This document shows, piece after piece, positions 1 to 9,394 of a stretch of 64,000 bases of DNA. Position 1 is the stretch's first letter. Each line of letters starts with the position of its first letter. Source of the DNA: Dyadobacter fermentans (lineage in GTDB: Bacteria; Bacteroidota; Bacteroidia; Cytophagales; Spirosomataceae). Location of the stretch: the NCBI RefSeq assembly GCF_019924045.1, contig NZ_JAHXBN010000010.1:992001-1056000 (forward strand), written 5' to 3'. The position numbers and the translations under genes were made by a program. Below the pieces are notes generated by a model, which did no database searches, was not told the DNA's origin, and saw only the letters and a program-made list of their open reading frames with translations.

Positions 1-2
1 AA

Positions 3-1004
3 GAAAACCTCCTTTACATTCCCGATATTGAAAATACGATGAGTACCAACTTCGATGCATTCAAACAAGCACTCGAAGCAGAGCCCGGCATCAAGTCGGT
101 GGCGCGGTCGCAGGCGAGTCCGCTGGCGTATGGCAGCTCTACAATGGGGGTTCAATGGCCCGGTAAGGATACTACCAAGCAATTGCTTTTCAATGTCAAT
201 CCGGTTGGTTTTAATTTTATAGAAACAATGGGGATCAAGCTCCTGGACGGGCGCGATTTCAGCCCCGCATTTGGGACAGACACTTCCAATTACCTGATCA
301 ATGAGGCGGCCGCGAAGAAGATCGGTTATAAAGATCCGGTGGGCAAGGAATTAACGATGTGGGGTAAAAAGGGCACGATTATCGGATTGATGAAGGACTT
401 TCATATCGGATCACTACACGTGGCGATCGAGCCCCTGATCATTAGCCTTCAGCCCAAGAAGGAAGCCTGGGGCGTAGGCATGGTGCGTGCGGAGGCAGGC
501 AAGACGAAGCAGGCCATCGAAAGCCTGGAAAGGGTTTTCAGGCGATATAACTCGGGTACACCCTTCAAATACCATTTCGCGGACGAGGAATTTGGCAATC
601 TCTATAAAGCCGAAATGGTCGTCGGCAAACTCTCCAACTACTTTGCATTCCTGGCCATTTTTATATCGTGCCTGGGCTTGTTCGGTCTGGCCGCATTTAC
701 TGCGGAGCAGCGAACGAAGGAAATCGGGGTGCGGAAAGTGCTGGGCGCCAGTGTTTCCAATCTGGTAGGAATGCTGTCGGCCGACTTCCTGAAATTGGTG
801 GGCATTGCAGCAGTGATCGCATTCCCTGTCGCCTGGTATTTTCTGACGGGCTGGCTTGAAAAGTACGCCTTCCGCATCGAGATGGAATGGTGGTATTTTG
901 CCGTGGCAGGTGTGGCCGCATTGATGATCGCGCTGTTTACCGTCAGTTTCCAGGCGATTAAAGCAGCGCTGATGAACCCGGTGAAGTCGTTGAAATCTGA
1001 ATGA
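3..1004 (+). CDS. FtsX/MacB-type ABC permease, C-terminal part (5' end outside window)
   Basis: The reading frame is open to the left edge, so this is the last ~333 residues of a protein that should be about 790-800 residues long. Visible are most of the second periplasmic core domain (the GRDFS motif and the VGKEL...IIGLMKDFH stretch typical of the second MacB-PCD), a membrane segment around LAIFISCLGLFGLAAF, the coupling helix EQRTKEIGVRKVLGAS, and two more membrane segments. The C-terminus is NPVKSLKSE, close to the NPVKSLRSE tail of most paralogues in this window. An internal ATG at base 39 would give a shorter protein but cuts the periplasmic domain, so I treat it as internal. The gene is followed directly by a G/A:C/T hairpin and the next permease. 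Confidence 0.93.
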   Translation, partial: ENLLYIPDIENTMSTNFDAFKQALEAEPGIKSVARSQASPLAYGSSTMGVQWPGKDTTKQLLFNVNPVGFNFIETMGIKLLDGRDFSPAFGTDTSNYLINEAAAKKIGYKDPVGKELTMWGKKGTIIGLMKDFHIGSLHVAIEPLIISLQPKKEAWGVGMVRAEAGKTKQAIESLERVFRRYNSGTPFKYHFADEEFGNLYKAEMVVGKLSNYFAFLAIFISCLGLFGLAAFTAEQRTKEIGVRKVLGASVSNLVGMLSADFLKLVGIAAVIAFPVAWYFLTGWLEKYAFRIEMEWWYFAVAGVAALMIALFTVSFQAIKAALMNPVKSLKSE

Positions 1005-1124
1005 AAGGGAAAGGGAGGAAGGAGGATGGATGAAAGGGAGGATGTAATCTTCCTGATAATTTTTCTTCATTCCCTTCCTCCTTTCTTCCCTTTCCTCCTT
1101 CCTCCCTTTCCTCCCTTTATTCCT
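1005..1124 (+). repeat. G/A:C/T intergenic hairpin 1
   Basis: A purine-only arm starts at the stop codon (about 1005-1043) and a pyrimidine arm follows (about 1065-1123). Bases 1008-1026 and 1093-1111 are exact reverse complements over 19 nt. The ~20-base loop is unique. The next permease ATG lies 12 bases after the element. Function is unknown; it is not followed by a T run. Confidence 0.85.
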
Positions 1125-1136
1125 CACAAAACAGCC

Positions 1137-3521
1137 ATGTTAAAAAACTATCTCAAAATCGCCATCCGAAATCTCACGAGGAACAAGATTTTCTCGGTGA
1201 TCAACATCGCAGGCCTGTCGCTTGGGCTTACCTGCTGCATGCTCATTGTGCTCTACACGAAGGACGAAGTGAGTTTTGATCGCTTTCAGGCGAACAAGGA
1301 TCACTTGTACCGTGTGATGGTTACGAGCAAGGACGAACATGAAACCCGCACATTCGGGAGTACTAATGCCATCCACGGGCCTACTTTCAAGCAGGATATT
1401 CCCGATGTAAAAGAGATCATCCGGGCGCAGACCAATTCTTTTGTGATTAAAAAGGGTAATGAGGTATTGAAAGAGGACGTGTTGTTTGCCGACGCCCCGT
1501 TCTTCTCGGTATTTTCGATGCCGCTGCTTTCCGGAGATCCCCAAAAGGTGCTGTCGGACATTCATTCTATCGTTTTGAGCGAAGACCTGGCTGAGAAGTA
1601 TTTTGGGACAAAAAATGCGGTGGGGCAAACGATGCAGCTGAAAGTCGGGGACGAGTTTGAACCCTTCATCGTGTCCGGTGTGGCGAAGCGCTGTCCGGAG
1701 AACTCATCGATCCAGTTTGATGCCGTGCTGCCTTTTGCATATCAGGAAGCAAAAGGCTGGACCGACAACGAATGGATGGGGTTTTATATGAATACATTTG
1801 TTTTGCTGCATGAAAGGGCTGATTACCATGCGGTAGTGCGCAAAATGAATCAGGTCTCGAAGAGCAAAGTCACCGCGGAGGCAGGTCAGGGCAGGGAGAT
1901 CAGGAATCAGTTTACCTTCGGTCTGATGCCCTTCCTGGATATGCATTTACAGAGCGGTAGCGGCGATCTGCGCAACGGCCTCGATCATGGCAGTAGCCCC
2001 ATTTATTCATATATTTTGTCGGGTATCGCGATGTTCATTCTGCTGATCGCCTGTATCAATTTTGTGAACCTCACCGTGGCACGTTCGCTCAACCGCGCGA
2101 AGGAGATCGGGGTACGGAAAGTGGTGGGCGGGTTACGGAAACAGTTGGTATATCAGTTTCTCGGCGAATCGTTTTTGCTTTCTTTTCTCGCATTTACGCT
2201 GGCTATTGCGCTCACCCAAATTGTGTTGCCCGTTTTCAACGAGTTAGCCAACAAGCAGCTTGCACTTTCGTATTTGCTGGATACCGGGCTCGTATCGGGT
2301 TACGTAGCATTGTTTTTCATAACCGGCCTGGTTGCGGGCATGTATCCTGCATTGGTACTTTCCGGTTTCAGCCCGGTGCAGACGCTTTACAATCGCACCA
2401 GGCTGACACAGAAAAATTACCTGACCAAAGGGCTCGTTGTTTTTCAATTTGCCTTGTCGGTGTGTCTCGTTATCGGCACTATCGTGATTTATTCTCAATT
2501 CAAATACCTGACCAACAAAGACCTGGGTTACAACGATGAGAATCTGGTGAGTTTCAGCCTGGGTCGTGGGGGGCCGGGCAAGGAAGTAATGGAGGTTGTT
2601 CAGAATGAATTGAAAGGCACCTCAGGCATTGCGTCGGTGGCCGCATTTAATGGAAGTTATAATGGAACAATTGCTAAAATAGATAATCGGGAGATCGGAT
2701 TCGGATACATTGGTGTGAGCGACGATTTCCTGAGTACATTACAGATACCCGTGCTGAAAGGCCGGAACTTCTCGAGAAGCTTTTCTACCGATCCGGAGGA
2801 AGCGATTGTGGTCAATGAGGCATTTGTGAAGCGTGCGGGGCTTAAAAATCCGGTGGGGCAGGAGGTGAACTTCGAATGGAAGAACAAAAAGATGAAGATC
2901 ATCGGCGTGATCCGCGATTACCATTATGCATCGTTGAAAGACACCATCGCGCCATTGGTATTAACCCAGGATCCGAACTACCGCATCGGGACCATTATCG
3001 CGAAATTGGATAGTAAGGATACTCCGGCGACGATCAAGGCGATCGAGAAAATTTTCAGAAGCCATATCAAGAACCTGCCTTTTGAATACAAATTCGAAGA
3101 TGAGGCAAATCTGAAACGCTACGAATCCGAGGCTAAATGGAAGCAAATGATCACGTTCGCAGCCGTGTTGTCGATTTTTGTTTCCTGTATCGGCCTGTTC
3201 GGGCTCGCGACTTTCAATGCCGAGACACGCGTGAAGGAAATCGGCATCCGTAAGGTCCTGGGCGCGTCGGTAGCGAGCATTACGGCGCTGCTCTCAATGG
3301 ATTTTGTGAAACTCGTGGTCATCTCCATCGTCGTCGCGCTTCCGATTTCGTATTATGGTGCGAATTTGTGGTTACAGGATTTTCCTTACCGCATCGCGAT
3401 GTCGTGGACCTATTTTGCCTGGGCCGCGGTGCTGGCAATTGCTATTGCCGTTCTGACAGTAAGTTACCAGAGCATCCGGGCGGCCATGTTGAATCCTGTT
3501 AAGTCCTTAAGAACGGAGTAA
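1137..3521 (+). CDS. FtsX/MacB-type ABC permease, fused duplicate (794 aa)
   Basis: First complete copy, so the architecture is given here. TM1 is about residues 19-40, periplasmic core domain 1 about 45-285, TM2 about 292-313 (ILLIACINFVNL), coupling helix 1 about 316-332 (RAKEIGVRKVVGG), TM3 about 342-366, TM4 about 386-408 and TM5 about 432-452. Periplasmic core domain 2 spans about 455-675 and is followed by three more TM segments with coupling helix 2 (KEIGIRKVLGAS). There is no Walker motif anywhere, so the protein needs an ATPase in trans. It belongs to the MacB/LolE-like mechanotransmission or export permeases (family knowledge); the substrate is unknown. The frame is open upstream to 1026, but that part translates the C/T hairpin arm into a Pro/Leu/Phe string, so the MLKNY start shared by the paralogues is chosen. 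Its closest relative in the window is the copy at 46509 (shared KEIGVRKVVGG and NKxLALSYL). Confidence 0.93.
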   Translation: MLKNYLKIAIRNLTRNKIFSVINIAGLSLGLTCCMLIVLYTKDEVSFDRFQANKDHLYRVMVTSKDEHETRTFGSTNAIHGPTFKQDIPDVKEIIRAQTNSFVIKKGNEVLKEDVLFADAPFFSVFSMPLLSGDPQKVLSDIHSIVLSEDLAEKYFGTKNAVGQTMQLKVGDEFEPFIVSGVAKRCPENSSIQFDAVLPFAYQEAKGWTDNEWMGFYMNTFVLLHERADYHAVVRKMNQVSKSKVTAEAGQGREIRNQFTFGLMPFLDMHLQSGSGDLRNGLDHGSSPIYSYILSGIAMFILLIACINFVNLTVARSLNRAKEIGVRKVVGGLRKQLVYQFLGESFLLSFLAFTLAIALTQIVLPVFNELANKQLALSYLLDTGLVSGYVALFFITGLVAGMYPALVLSGFSPVQTLYNRTRLTQKNYLTKGLVVFQFALSVCLVIGTIVIYSQFKYLTNKDLGYNDENLVSFSLGRGGPGKEVMEVVQNELKGTSGIASVAAFNGSYNGTIAKIDNREIGFGYIGVSDDFLSTLQIPVLKGRNFSRSFSTDPEEAIVVNEAFVKRAGLKNPVGQEVNFEWKNKKMKIIGVIRDYHYASLKDTIAPLVLTQDPNYRIGTIIAKLDSKDTPATIKAIEKIFRSHIKNLPFEYKFEDEANLKRYESEAKWKQMITFAAVLSIFVSCIGLFGLATFNAETRVKEIGIRKVLGASVASITALLSMDFVKLVVISIVVALPISYYGANLWLQDFPYRIAMSWTYFAWAAVLAIAIAVLTVSYQSIRAAMLNPVKSLRTE

Positions 3522-3627
3522 GGAGGATGGAAGAAGGGGAGGAAGGGGAGGATGGATTTTTCCTTTTCTCTCCCTTCCTCCTTTCCTCCCTTTCCTCCCC
3601 TTCCTTCCCTTCCTCCCTTTCTCTTTT
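3522..3627 (+). repeat. G/A:C/T intergenic hairpin 2
   Basis: The purine arm (about 3522-3554) follows the stop codon directly; the pyrimidine arm (about 3561-3627) ends 7 bases before the next ATG. GGAAGGGGAGGA in the first arm has an exact complement in the second. The loop is only a few T residues. Confidence 0.83.
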
Positions 3628-3633
3628 TCGACC

Positions 3634-6015
3634 ATGCTAAAAAACTACTTCAAAATCGCATTTCGCTCGCTGTGGAAGAACCGGCTGTTTACGGCGATCA
3701 ATGTGCTGGGGCTTTCGTTGGGGCTGGCGAGCGCAGGCGTGCTGCTTCTTTTTATTCAGAGGGGCATTACTTTCGACACCTTCCACAAGGACAACGACCA
3801 GATCTATTTTGTGCAAACTGCCGACGTTTCGGGGCGGTATAATCAGACGGTGTACCCGATTCTGGAACAGATGGTCAAGACCTTCCCGGAAATCGAAACA
3901 GGTACGCATGTGCAGGGCTGGAACGACGTGTGGCTGAACCACCAGGGTAAGGACCTGCAACGGCAAACGAAGTATGTTGATAGTACTTTTTTTGATGTTT
4001 TCTCCTTCAAACTGAAATACGGTCATGCAACGACCGCATTGAAGCGGAAACAGTCCATTGTGCTGAGCGACCAGGCTGCGGAGGCATTGTTCGGGGAAGT
4101 TAATCCGGTGGGCGAAACCGTGACGGTGGAGGATACCATGACTTTCACGATAACGGGCGTGCTCGAACCGGTTCCGGCTAATTCGTCTATTCAGTTTGAA
4201 GTGTTGCTTCCTGTTTCAAATCTCGAAGACAATAAGGGTTTTGCGTCGAATGCGGATTGGTACAACACCTTCGCCACTGTTTACCTCAAATTACGGAAAG
4301 GTACTGATCGCCGTAAGCTCGAAGCGAAGTTCCCGGCGTTTGCGAAAACCCATTTTCATGCGGACGGGCAGAAGCGGAAAATCCACATAGCGCCGTTGGA
4401 AGAATACATTCATTATCAAAACCCCGGTTTCCGATGGATGATTTACGGCGCCATTACCATTGCTGTATTTATCGTGCTGATTATCAGTATTAATATGGTG
4501 AACCTCAACACCGCCATGTCGTTCACGAGGGCAAAAGAGGTAGCGGTGCGAAAGGTCACAGGTTCTACGCTCGGGCAGATGCTGGGACAGTTCTGGACCG
4601 AGTCGGGATTGGTACTGGCAGGCTCGTTGCTGATTGCCGTAGTGTTTGGCATATTATATCTCGTCCCGCAATTCAATGAATTCAGGGAGGGTAGAATGCA
4701 GCTCGTGGTAAACTGGCAGCAGGACTCGGGCACTTTCCTCACTTTGATCGGGATTATCGGCCTCATTGCATTCGTAGCCGGAACGATCCCCGCGACTTAC
4801 CTCAATAAGCTCGATTTGCGCGACACATTGAAGGGGAAACTGTCGGGCAAGCCCGGATCGAAAAACCGGATGCAGGGAGCGCTGATTGTGGTGCAATTGG
4901 TGATTGCTATTGTGCTGGTAGTAGGAGCGATTGCCGTCCGGCGGCAGATCAATTTCATGCGACAGGCCGATACTGGTTTCAGGGGAGAAAAGGTGGTCGT
5001 GGTGTCGTCGGACCTGCAATACAAGGATGAGAATGCGGCGGTGCAGCAGTTTGTGCCGATTCTGAATGGACTGAAACAAAATTCCAAGATCGAAAGTATA
5101 GCTGTTTCGGGCATTGTACCAACGCGCTACTGGAACAACTATAACGTATATACGCCCGAGGGCGAGGACAGGAAAAACATCCGGCTGCGCCACGTGGGTA
5201 CGAGTACCAACTACACCGCTACCTATGATATCCGGATGGTAGAAGGAAGAGATTTTTCGGAACAACTCGATAGAAACGGCGAACAGCATCCCGTGGTGAT
5301 CAACGAGGCGGCACGCAAGGCTTTCGGCTGGACGACGGCATTAGGGAAACGGCTCCGCCAGGGTAACAATGCAGAGGTTTATACGGTGATAGGCGTGATG
5401 AAAGACTTCAATTATGGCCCGTTGAAAGAGCGGATCGAGCCATTGCTGCATTGGTACGATGGCCCTCCCAGCCTGAATAGCTACCTTTCATTGAAGTTCA
5501 CCGACATTTCACAAGCAAAAGGCGTTCTGGCCGGGCTCGAAACGGATATGAAGAAAATTCCGTCTAAACGACCGTTCAAATTTTTCTACATGCAGGAAGA
5601 ACTCGGGCGCCAGTACAACGACCTCGACGGGATCTGGAAAATGGTCAACTTTGTGACGCTACTGGCTATTGTCATTGCCCTGGCAGGTATTTTCGGACTC
5701 ATATCACTCGCTGCCAGCAAGCGCACCAAGGAGATTGGAATCCGCAAAGTGCTCGGAGCGAGCGTTCAGGGGATTGCCATGCTGCTTTCCCGTGATTTCA
5801 TCATTCTGCTGGTTATTGCCATGCTGGTAGGATTACCCCTGGCCTACACTTTTGTGATCAAATACCTGGCGAGTTTTGAATACCATGTCGACCTGCCCTG
5901 GTATATTTTTGTACTTGTCGCCCTGGCGGCGTTGCTCCTCACCGTTCTGACGGTTGGATTTCAGGGTATCAAGGCCGCACTGGCAGATCCGGTAAAGAGT
6001 CTGCGGAGTGAATAG
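3634..6015 (+). CDS. FtsX/MacB-type ABC permease, divergent copy (793 aa)
   Basis: It starts MLKNYFKIAFRSLWKN and has the same two-module layout. It departs from the others around TM2: VLIISINMVNLNTAMSFT replaces the usual LLIACINFxNLxTARS, and coupling helix 1 reads RAKEVAVRKVTGST, without the usual GVRK/GIRK glycine. Coupling helix 2 (KRTKEIGIRKVLGAS) is normal, which suggests the two halves may contact the ATPase unequally (inference). The C-terminus is ADPVKSLRSE. A toxin-antitoxin pair begins 55 bases downstream on the same strand. Confidence 0.93.
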   Translation: MLKNYFKIAFRSLWKNRLFTAINVLGLSLGLASAGVLLLFIQRGITFDTFHKDNDQIYFVQTADVSGRYNQTVYPILEQMVKTFPEIETGTHVQGWNDVWLNHQGKDLQRQTKYVDSTFFDVFSFKLKYGHATTALKRKQSIVLSDQAAEALFGEVNPVGETVTVEDTMTFTITGVLEPVPANSSIQFEVLLPVSNLEDNKGFASNADWYNTFATVYLKLRKGTDRRKLEAKFPAFAKTHFHADGQKRKIHIAPLEEYIHYQNPGFRWMIYGAITIAVFIVLIISINMVNLNTAMSFTRAKEVAVRKVTGSTLGQMLGQFWTESGLVLAGSLLIAVVFGILYLVPQFNEFREGRMQLVVNWQQDSGTFLTLIGIIGLIAFVAGTIPATYLNKLDLRDTLKGKLSGKPGSKNRMQGALIVVQLVIAIVLVVGAIAVRRQINFMRQADTGFRGEKVVVVSSDLQYKDENAAVQQFVPILNGLKQNSKIESIAVSGIVPTRYWNNYNVYTPEGEDRKNIRLRHVGTSTNYTATYDIRMVEGRDFSEQLDRNGEQHPVVINEAARKAFGWTTALGKRLRQGNNAEVYTVIGVMKDFNYGPLKERIEPLLHWYDGPPSLNSYLSLKFTDISQAKGVLAGLETDMKKIPSKRPFKFFYMQEELGRQYNDLDGIWKMVNFVTLLAIVIALAGIFGLISLAASKRTKEIGIRKVLGASVQGIAMLLSRDFIILLVIAMLVGLPLAYTFVIKYLASFEYHVDLPWYIFVLVALAALLLTVLTVGFQGIKAALADPVKSLRSE

Positions 6016-6070
6016 TGAATTGGAGATACCTGGTTTTATGATATTCCTTAACTTTAAGAAAAAATGGCTT

Positions 6071-6298
6071 ATGGAACTGAATAGAATCACTTTTGATCCT
6101 AATGTCATGGGAGGGAAGCCCTGCATCAGAGGAATGAGAGTAACGGTTGGAACGATTGTAGGACTTATTGCGTCCGGCAGAAGTTTCGAAGAAGTACTGG
6201 CTTTCTATCCATATCTTGAGACAGAAGATATCAGCGAAGCACTGGCCTATGCTGCCTGGCGGGCCGACGAAATTGAAGTCCCTTTCCAGGCTGCATGA
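6071..6298 (+). CDS. DUF433 family antitoxin-like protein (75 aa)
   Basis: Small DUF433 protein. RITFDPNVMGGKPCIRGMRV at residues 5-24 is the family hallmark, followed by a predicted helix-turn-helix-like segment (VGTIVGLIASGRSFEEVLA). An upstream ATG at 6008 overlaps the permease stop and gives a non-homologous leader; the ATG at 6071 places the family motif at the N-terminus as usual. Its stop overlaps the next gene's start (ATGA), a sign of translational coupling. DUF433 proteins commonly pair with DUF5615 PIN-like proteins as proposed toxin-antitoxin modules (established association), and this pair fits. I found no convincing separate promoter. Confidence 0.88.
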   Translation: MELNRITFDPNVMGGKPCIRGMRVTVGTIVGLIASGRSFEEVLAFYPYLETEDISEALAYAAWRADEIEVPFQAA

Positions 6299-6660
6299 AG
6301 ATACTGATCGACATGAATCTTTCACCTGTTTGGGTGCAGTACTTTGCTGAAAACGCATTTGTGTCGAAACATTGGTCTGAAATCGGTAAGGCTAATGACC
6401 CTGACAAAGTAATTTTCGAATACGCTAAACAAAATGGCTTTGTTGTATTCACCCACGATCTTGATTTTGGTGCTATTCTTGCTGCGACGAATGCGAAGGC
6501 CCCCAGTGTTTTTCAGATTCGGAGCCAGAATTTACTGCCTGAGGCCATTGGTCCAACGGTACTGAAATGCTTTCACGACTATGCAGGCTTTTTAAATTCG
6601 GGATGTTTGATAACGCTATTTGACCAGAAATCGAGGATCCGGCTATTGCCACTGAATTAA
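6295..6660 (+). CDS. DUF5615 PIN-like toxin candidate (121 aa)
   Basis: DUF5615-type PIN-like protein, probably a ribonuclease toxin. Acidic residues sit where a PIN fold needs them: D6 in MKILIDMNLS, D35/D37 in ANDPD, and D55/D57 in FTHDLDFGA. The length is normal for the family. It overlaps the DUF433 gene by 4 bases, with the antitoxin candidate first, as expected. A 20-bp perfect inverted repeat begins 11 bases after the stop. The module sits between two permease genes on the same strand and may be read through from the permease upstream. Confidence 0.88.
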   Translation: MKILIDMNLSPVWVQYFAENAFVSKHWSEIGKANDPDKVIFEYAKQNGFVVFTHDLDFGAILAATNAKAPSVFQIRSQNLLPEAIGPTVLKCFHDYAGFLNSGCLITLFDQKSRIRLLPLN

Positions 6661-6671
6661 GTTTATTTGAC

Positions 6672-6717
6672 AATATCGAACAACAGTGTCCAGTTTCGGA
6701 CACTGTTGTTCGATATT
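6672..6717 (+). terminator. 20-bp perfect inverted repeat after the toxin-antitoxin pair
   Basis: Arms 6672-6691 and 6698-6717 are exact complements with a 6-base loop, followed by TTG rather than a long T run. It could end the toxin transcript. Its centre is the TGTCC-N6-GGACA repeat shared with four other permease upstream regions, so it may be both terminator and protein-binding site. Confidence 0.6.
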
Positions 6718-6783
6718 TTGCATTATAATTGATTGGTTTTTAGGTGATTACGTGCTTGTTGAATGGCTGGCACAATTCTTCAT
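6687..6783 (+). promoter_or_regulatory. Candidate activator site plus YTGG promoter element (site A)
   Basis: TGTCC at 6687-6691 and GGACA at 6698-6702 are separated by 6 bases. CTGGCAC begins at 6767, 65 bases after the repeat and 53 bases before the permease start at 6820. The CTGGCAC element resembles a sigma-54 -24 box, but no clear -12 GC follows. The arrangement recurs upstream of 24069, 27110, 29672 and 55807. Confidence 0.5.
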
Positions 6784-6819
6784 TCCAAAAGAACCGGAAT
6801 GCAATCCAACGACCTAGCC

Positions 6820-9276
6820 ATGATCCAAAATTATTTGAAAATTGCTTGGAGGAACGTCTTGAAAAACAAGATGTTCTCCGTTATCAATGTCTTCGGCCTG
6901 TCGGTCGGGATGACCTGTTGCATGCTCCTGCTGCTGTATATTCTGAGCGAGGTTTCGTTCGATAAGCATCAGGAGCATGTCAACGATTTGTACCTGGTTC
7001 GTTCCGAGAATGTGCAGCCGAACGGAGAGAAAATGGACAACCCCCGCGCACCGGCACCTTACGCGCAGGCGCTGAAAGCCGAATATCCGGAAGTAGTACA
7101 GGTGACGCGCCTATGGCAGAATTTCCTCGAAGATAAGGCATTGCTGACGGTAGACCAGCCGGGAAGAGGCCCGCTCTCATTCTACGAAACCAAAGGAACA
7201 CACGTCGATTCGACGTTTTTTGATGTTTTTACATACCAATTCCTGGAAGGAGATCAGCGTACGGCGCTGGTTGACCCGCATTCCATTGTACTTTCCGATG
7301 TTCTTGCACAAAAGCTTTTCGGTAATGAACCCGCGTTGAACCGTACCGTGAAAGTGGGCGGCAAGACGGGCCATAACGAGAATTTCAAAGTAACGGGCGT
7401 GTTCCGCGACGAGAGCGCCCGCTCCCATATCGATGCGCATTATTTTGTGTCATTCAAAGTGGGCTGGGTAGGCGATTACCTGCGGCAGCCTGACCTCAAT
7501 TTCACAAACAACAACATGTTTTACCATTACCTGCGCCTCCGGCCAGGTACCGATGGTGCAGCGTTCGAGGCGAAATTGCCTGCATTCATCGAGAAATATG
7601 CGCGGAAAGACCTCAAAATTGCGGGATATGATAAAAAACTGGCGCTGTTACCCGTCCGGGATATACACCTTTTCAGCCAGATCGACCGCATTGTATCTTC
7701 CACCACGAGTTCAACTTATCTGTACGTGCTGGCAAGTATCGCGGTATTTACATTGCTGATCGCCTGTATCAACTTCATGAACCTGGCCACGGCGCGCTCT
7801 GCGAAGCGGGCGGCGGAGGTAGGTATGCGCAAAGTGATGGGCGCGAACAAGGGCAGCCTCGTTGGCCAGTTCCTGGGCGAGTCGATGGTGCTGACGTTCC
7901 TTGGCCTGGTGGTTGCCATGGCGCTCGTGGTGTTGCTACTGCCATTCTTCAACCAGCTTGCCGACAAATCGCTGGACTTGCATGAACTCTTGCAACCAAA
8001 AATTGTCGGCGGATTTGTACTGCTCGCATTGATTACCGGTTTGATGGCGGGAAGCTATCCGGCATTCTATTTGTCGGTATTTAACCCGCTGGATGTGATT
8101 AAAGGGCGGTTTGTGAACTCGGTATCGGCCACTACGCTGCGCCGGGGGCTGGTGGTGTTCCAGTTTGTGATTTCGATCGGGCTGGTAGTGGCTACGATCG
8201 TTATTCAGGGGCAGATCCGGTTCATGAAGGATCAGCCGCTCGGTTTCAACAAGGACCAGCAGATTGTGATCCCGTTCCGGAGCCAGGAAGCGAGGCAGGC
8301 TTACACGGCATTGAAAAATGAACTTTTGCAGGACAGCAGGATTACGGCCGCCTCCGGAACTGCCTATTATCCGGGTATTCTCAATCCCAGTGATATGTCG
8401 GTTTACTTGCCGGGGCAAACCGTGAATGATGACAATCTGATCAAAACGAACTGGGTAGCGCCGGATTTCATGGAAACGATGGGTTTCAAACCGGTCGTGG
8501 GCCGGATGTTTTCGAAGGAGTTCCCGGCGGATACGAATTATAAAATAGTGGTCAATGAGGCCACGCTCCGCAAATTCAATGTGCCGTTGAACAAAGCCGT
8601 AGGGCAGAAGTTCCTGTTCAATAACGGCGGAGATACACCGGGCTCGGTGGAGGTGGTTGGTGTGGTCAAAGACTTTCATTTTCAGGATTTGCACAAGGTT
8701 ATTGAGCCATATGCCTTTTTCCTGAATATGGACCCAAGCTATAATTACCTGATCGCTCATATCGCAGGCAAGGATGCGGCATCAGCACTTCCATTTATAG
8801 AAAGCAAATGGAAATCGCTCGTGCCCGACGAGCCTTTCGCGTACACATTCCTTGATGAGGATTTTCAGAAAAACTACGCAGCCGACACCCGTACTTCGAG
8901 GCTGGTGAATGCTTTTACCATCATTTCGATCCTGATTTCCTGCCTGGGACTGTTCGGTTTGGCCGCATTTGCCGCCCAACAGCGCATCAAGGAAATAGGT
9001 GTGCGGAAAGTGCTGGGTGCTTCGGTGACAAACATTGTAGGGCTGCTTTCGGGTGATTTTGTGAAACTCGTAGTAGTTTCCATTGTGATAGCCACCCCGC
9101 TTACCTGGTACCTCATGAACCGCTGGCTGGATGATTTTGCCTATAAGATCAGCCTGCAATGGTGGATGTTTGCCGGGGCTGGGGCGCTGGCGGTAATCAT
9201 CGCATTGCTCACCGTGAGTACCCAGGCCATCAAAGCAGCCATAACGAATCCAGTGAAATCGTTGAAGACGGAGTAA
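6820..9276 (+). CDS. FtsX/MacB-type ABC permease (818 aa)
   Basis: The longest copy in the window. The start is set at MIQNYLKIAWRN, matching the paralogues; the open frame reaches back to 6763 but would add 19 unrelated residues. Coupling helices are RSAKRAAEVGMRKVMGA and QQRIKEIGVRKVLGAS. The second periplasmic domain opens with GFNKDQQIVIPFR, close to GFDKEQKLVVPFR in the copy at 42193, so these two look like one subfamily. It is the first permease after the toxin-antitoxin insertion and has its own upstream regulatory arrangement (site A). The next permease follows after a G/A:C/T hairpin, suggesting a two-gene unit. Confidence 0.93.
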   Translation: MIQNYLKIAWRNVLKNKMFSVINVFGLSVGMTCCMLLLLYILSEVSFDKHQEHVNDLYLVRSENVQPNGEKMDNPRAPAPYAQALKAEYPEVVQVTRLWQNFLEDKALLTVDQPGRGPLSFYETKGTHVDSTFFDVFTYQFLEGDQRTALVDPHSIVLSDVLAQKLFGNEPALNRTVKVGGKTGHNENFKVTGVFRDESARSHIDAHYFVSFKVGWVGDYLRQPDLNFTNNNMFYHYLRLRPGTDGAAFEAKLPAFIEKYARKDLKIAGYDKKLALLPVRDIHLFSQIDRIVSSTTSSTYLYVLASIAVFTLLIACINFMNLATARSAKRAAEVGMRKVMGANKGSLVGQFLGESMVLTFLGLVVAMALVVLLLPFFNQLADKSLDLHELLQPKIVGGFVLLALITGLMAGSYPAFYLSVFNPLDVIKGRFVNSVSATTLRRGLVVFQFVISIGLVVATIVIQGQIRFMKDQPLGFNKDQQIVIPFRSQEARQAYTALKNELLQDSRITAASGTAYYPGILNPSDMSVYLPGQTVNDDNLIKTNWVAPDFMETMGFKPVVGRMFSKEFPADTNYKIVVNEATLRKFNVPLNKAVGQKFLFNNGGDTPGSVEVVGVVKDFHFQDLHKVIEPYAFFLNMDPSYNYLIAHIAGKDAASALPFIESKWKSLVPDEPFAYTFLDEDFQKNYAADTRTSRLVNAFTIISILISCLGLFGLAAFAAQQRIKEIGVRKVLGASVTNIVGLLSGDFVKLVVVSIVIATPLTWYLMNRWLDDFAYKISLQWWMFAGAGALAVIIALLTVSTQAIKAAITNPVKSLKTE

Positions 9277-9380
9277 AGGAGAAAAGGGAAGATGGAGGAA
9301 AGGGAGGATAGAGACATGGGACTACGGATACTCTTCCTCCTTCCTTCATTCTCCCTTTCCTCCATCCTCCTTTACTTCCT
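9277..9380 (+). repeat. G/A:C/T intergenic hairpin 3
   Basis: The purine arm (9277-9309) follows the stop. The pyrimidine arm (about 9330-9380) ends 14 bases before the next ATG, after an A-rich spacer. Bases 9291-9306 and 9351-9366 are exact complements over 16 nt. The ~20-base loop is unique. Confidence 0.84.
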
Positions 9381-9394
9381 AAAAACACCTTCTT

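Noticed and set aside
414..1127. 237-codon - strand open frame
   Set aside because: Antisense shadow of the permease plus the G/A arm read as Arg/Glu/Lys; no motif, and similar shadows occur behind most permeases.
1026..1136. N-terminal extension of the permease rich in Pro, Leu and Phe
   Set aside because: It is translation of the C/T hairpin arm. The same happens before 32192 and 49024, and the heptad hairpin gives a similar leader before 51551; the conserved MLKNY-type start is downstream in each case.
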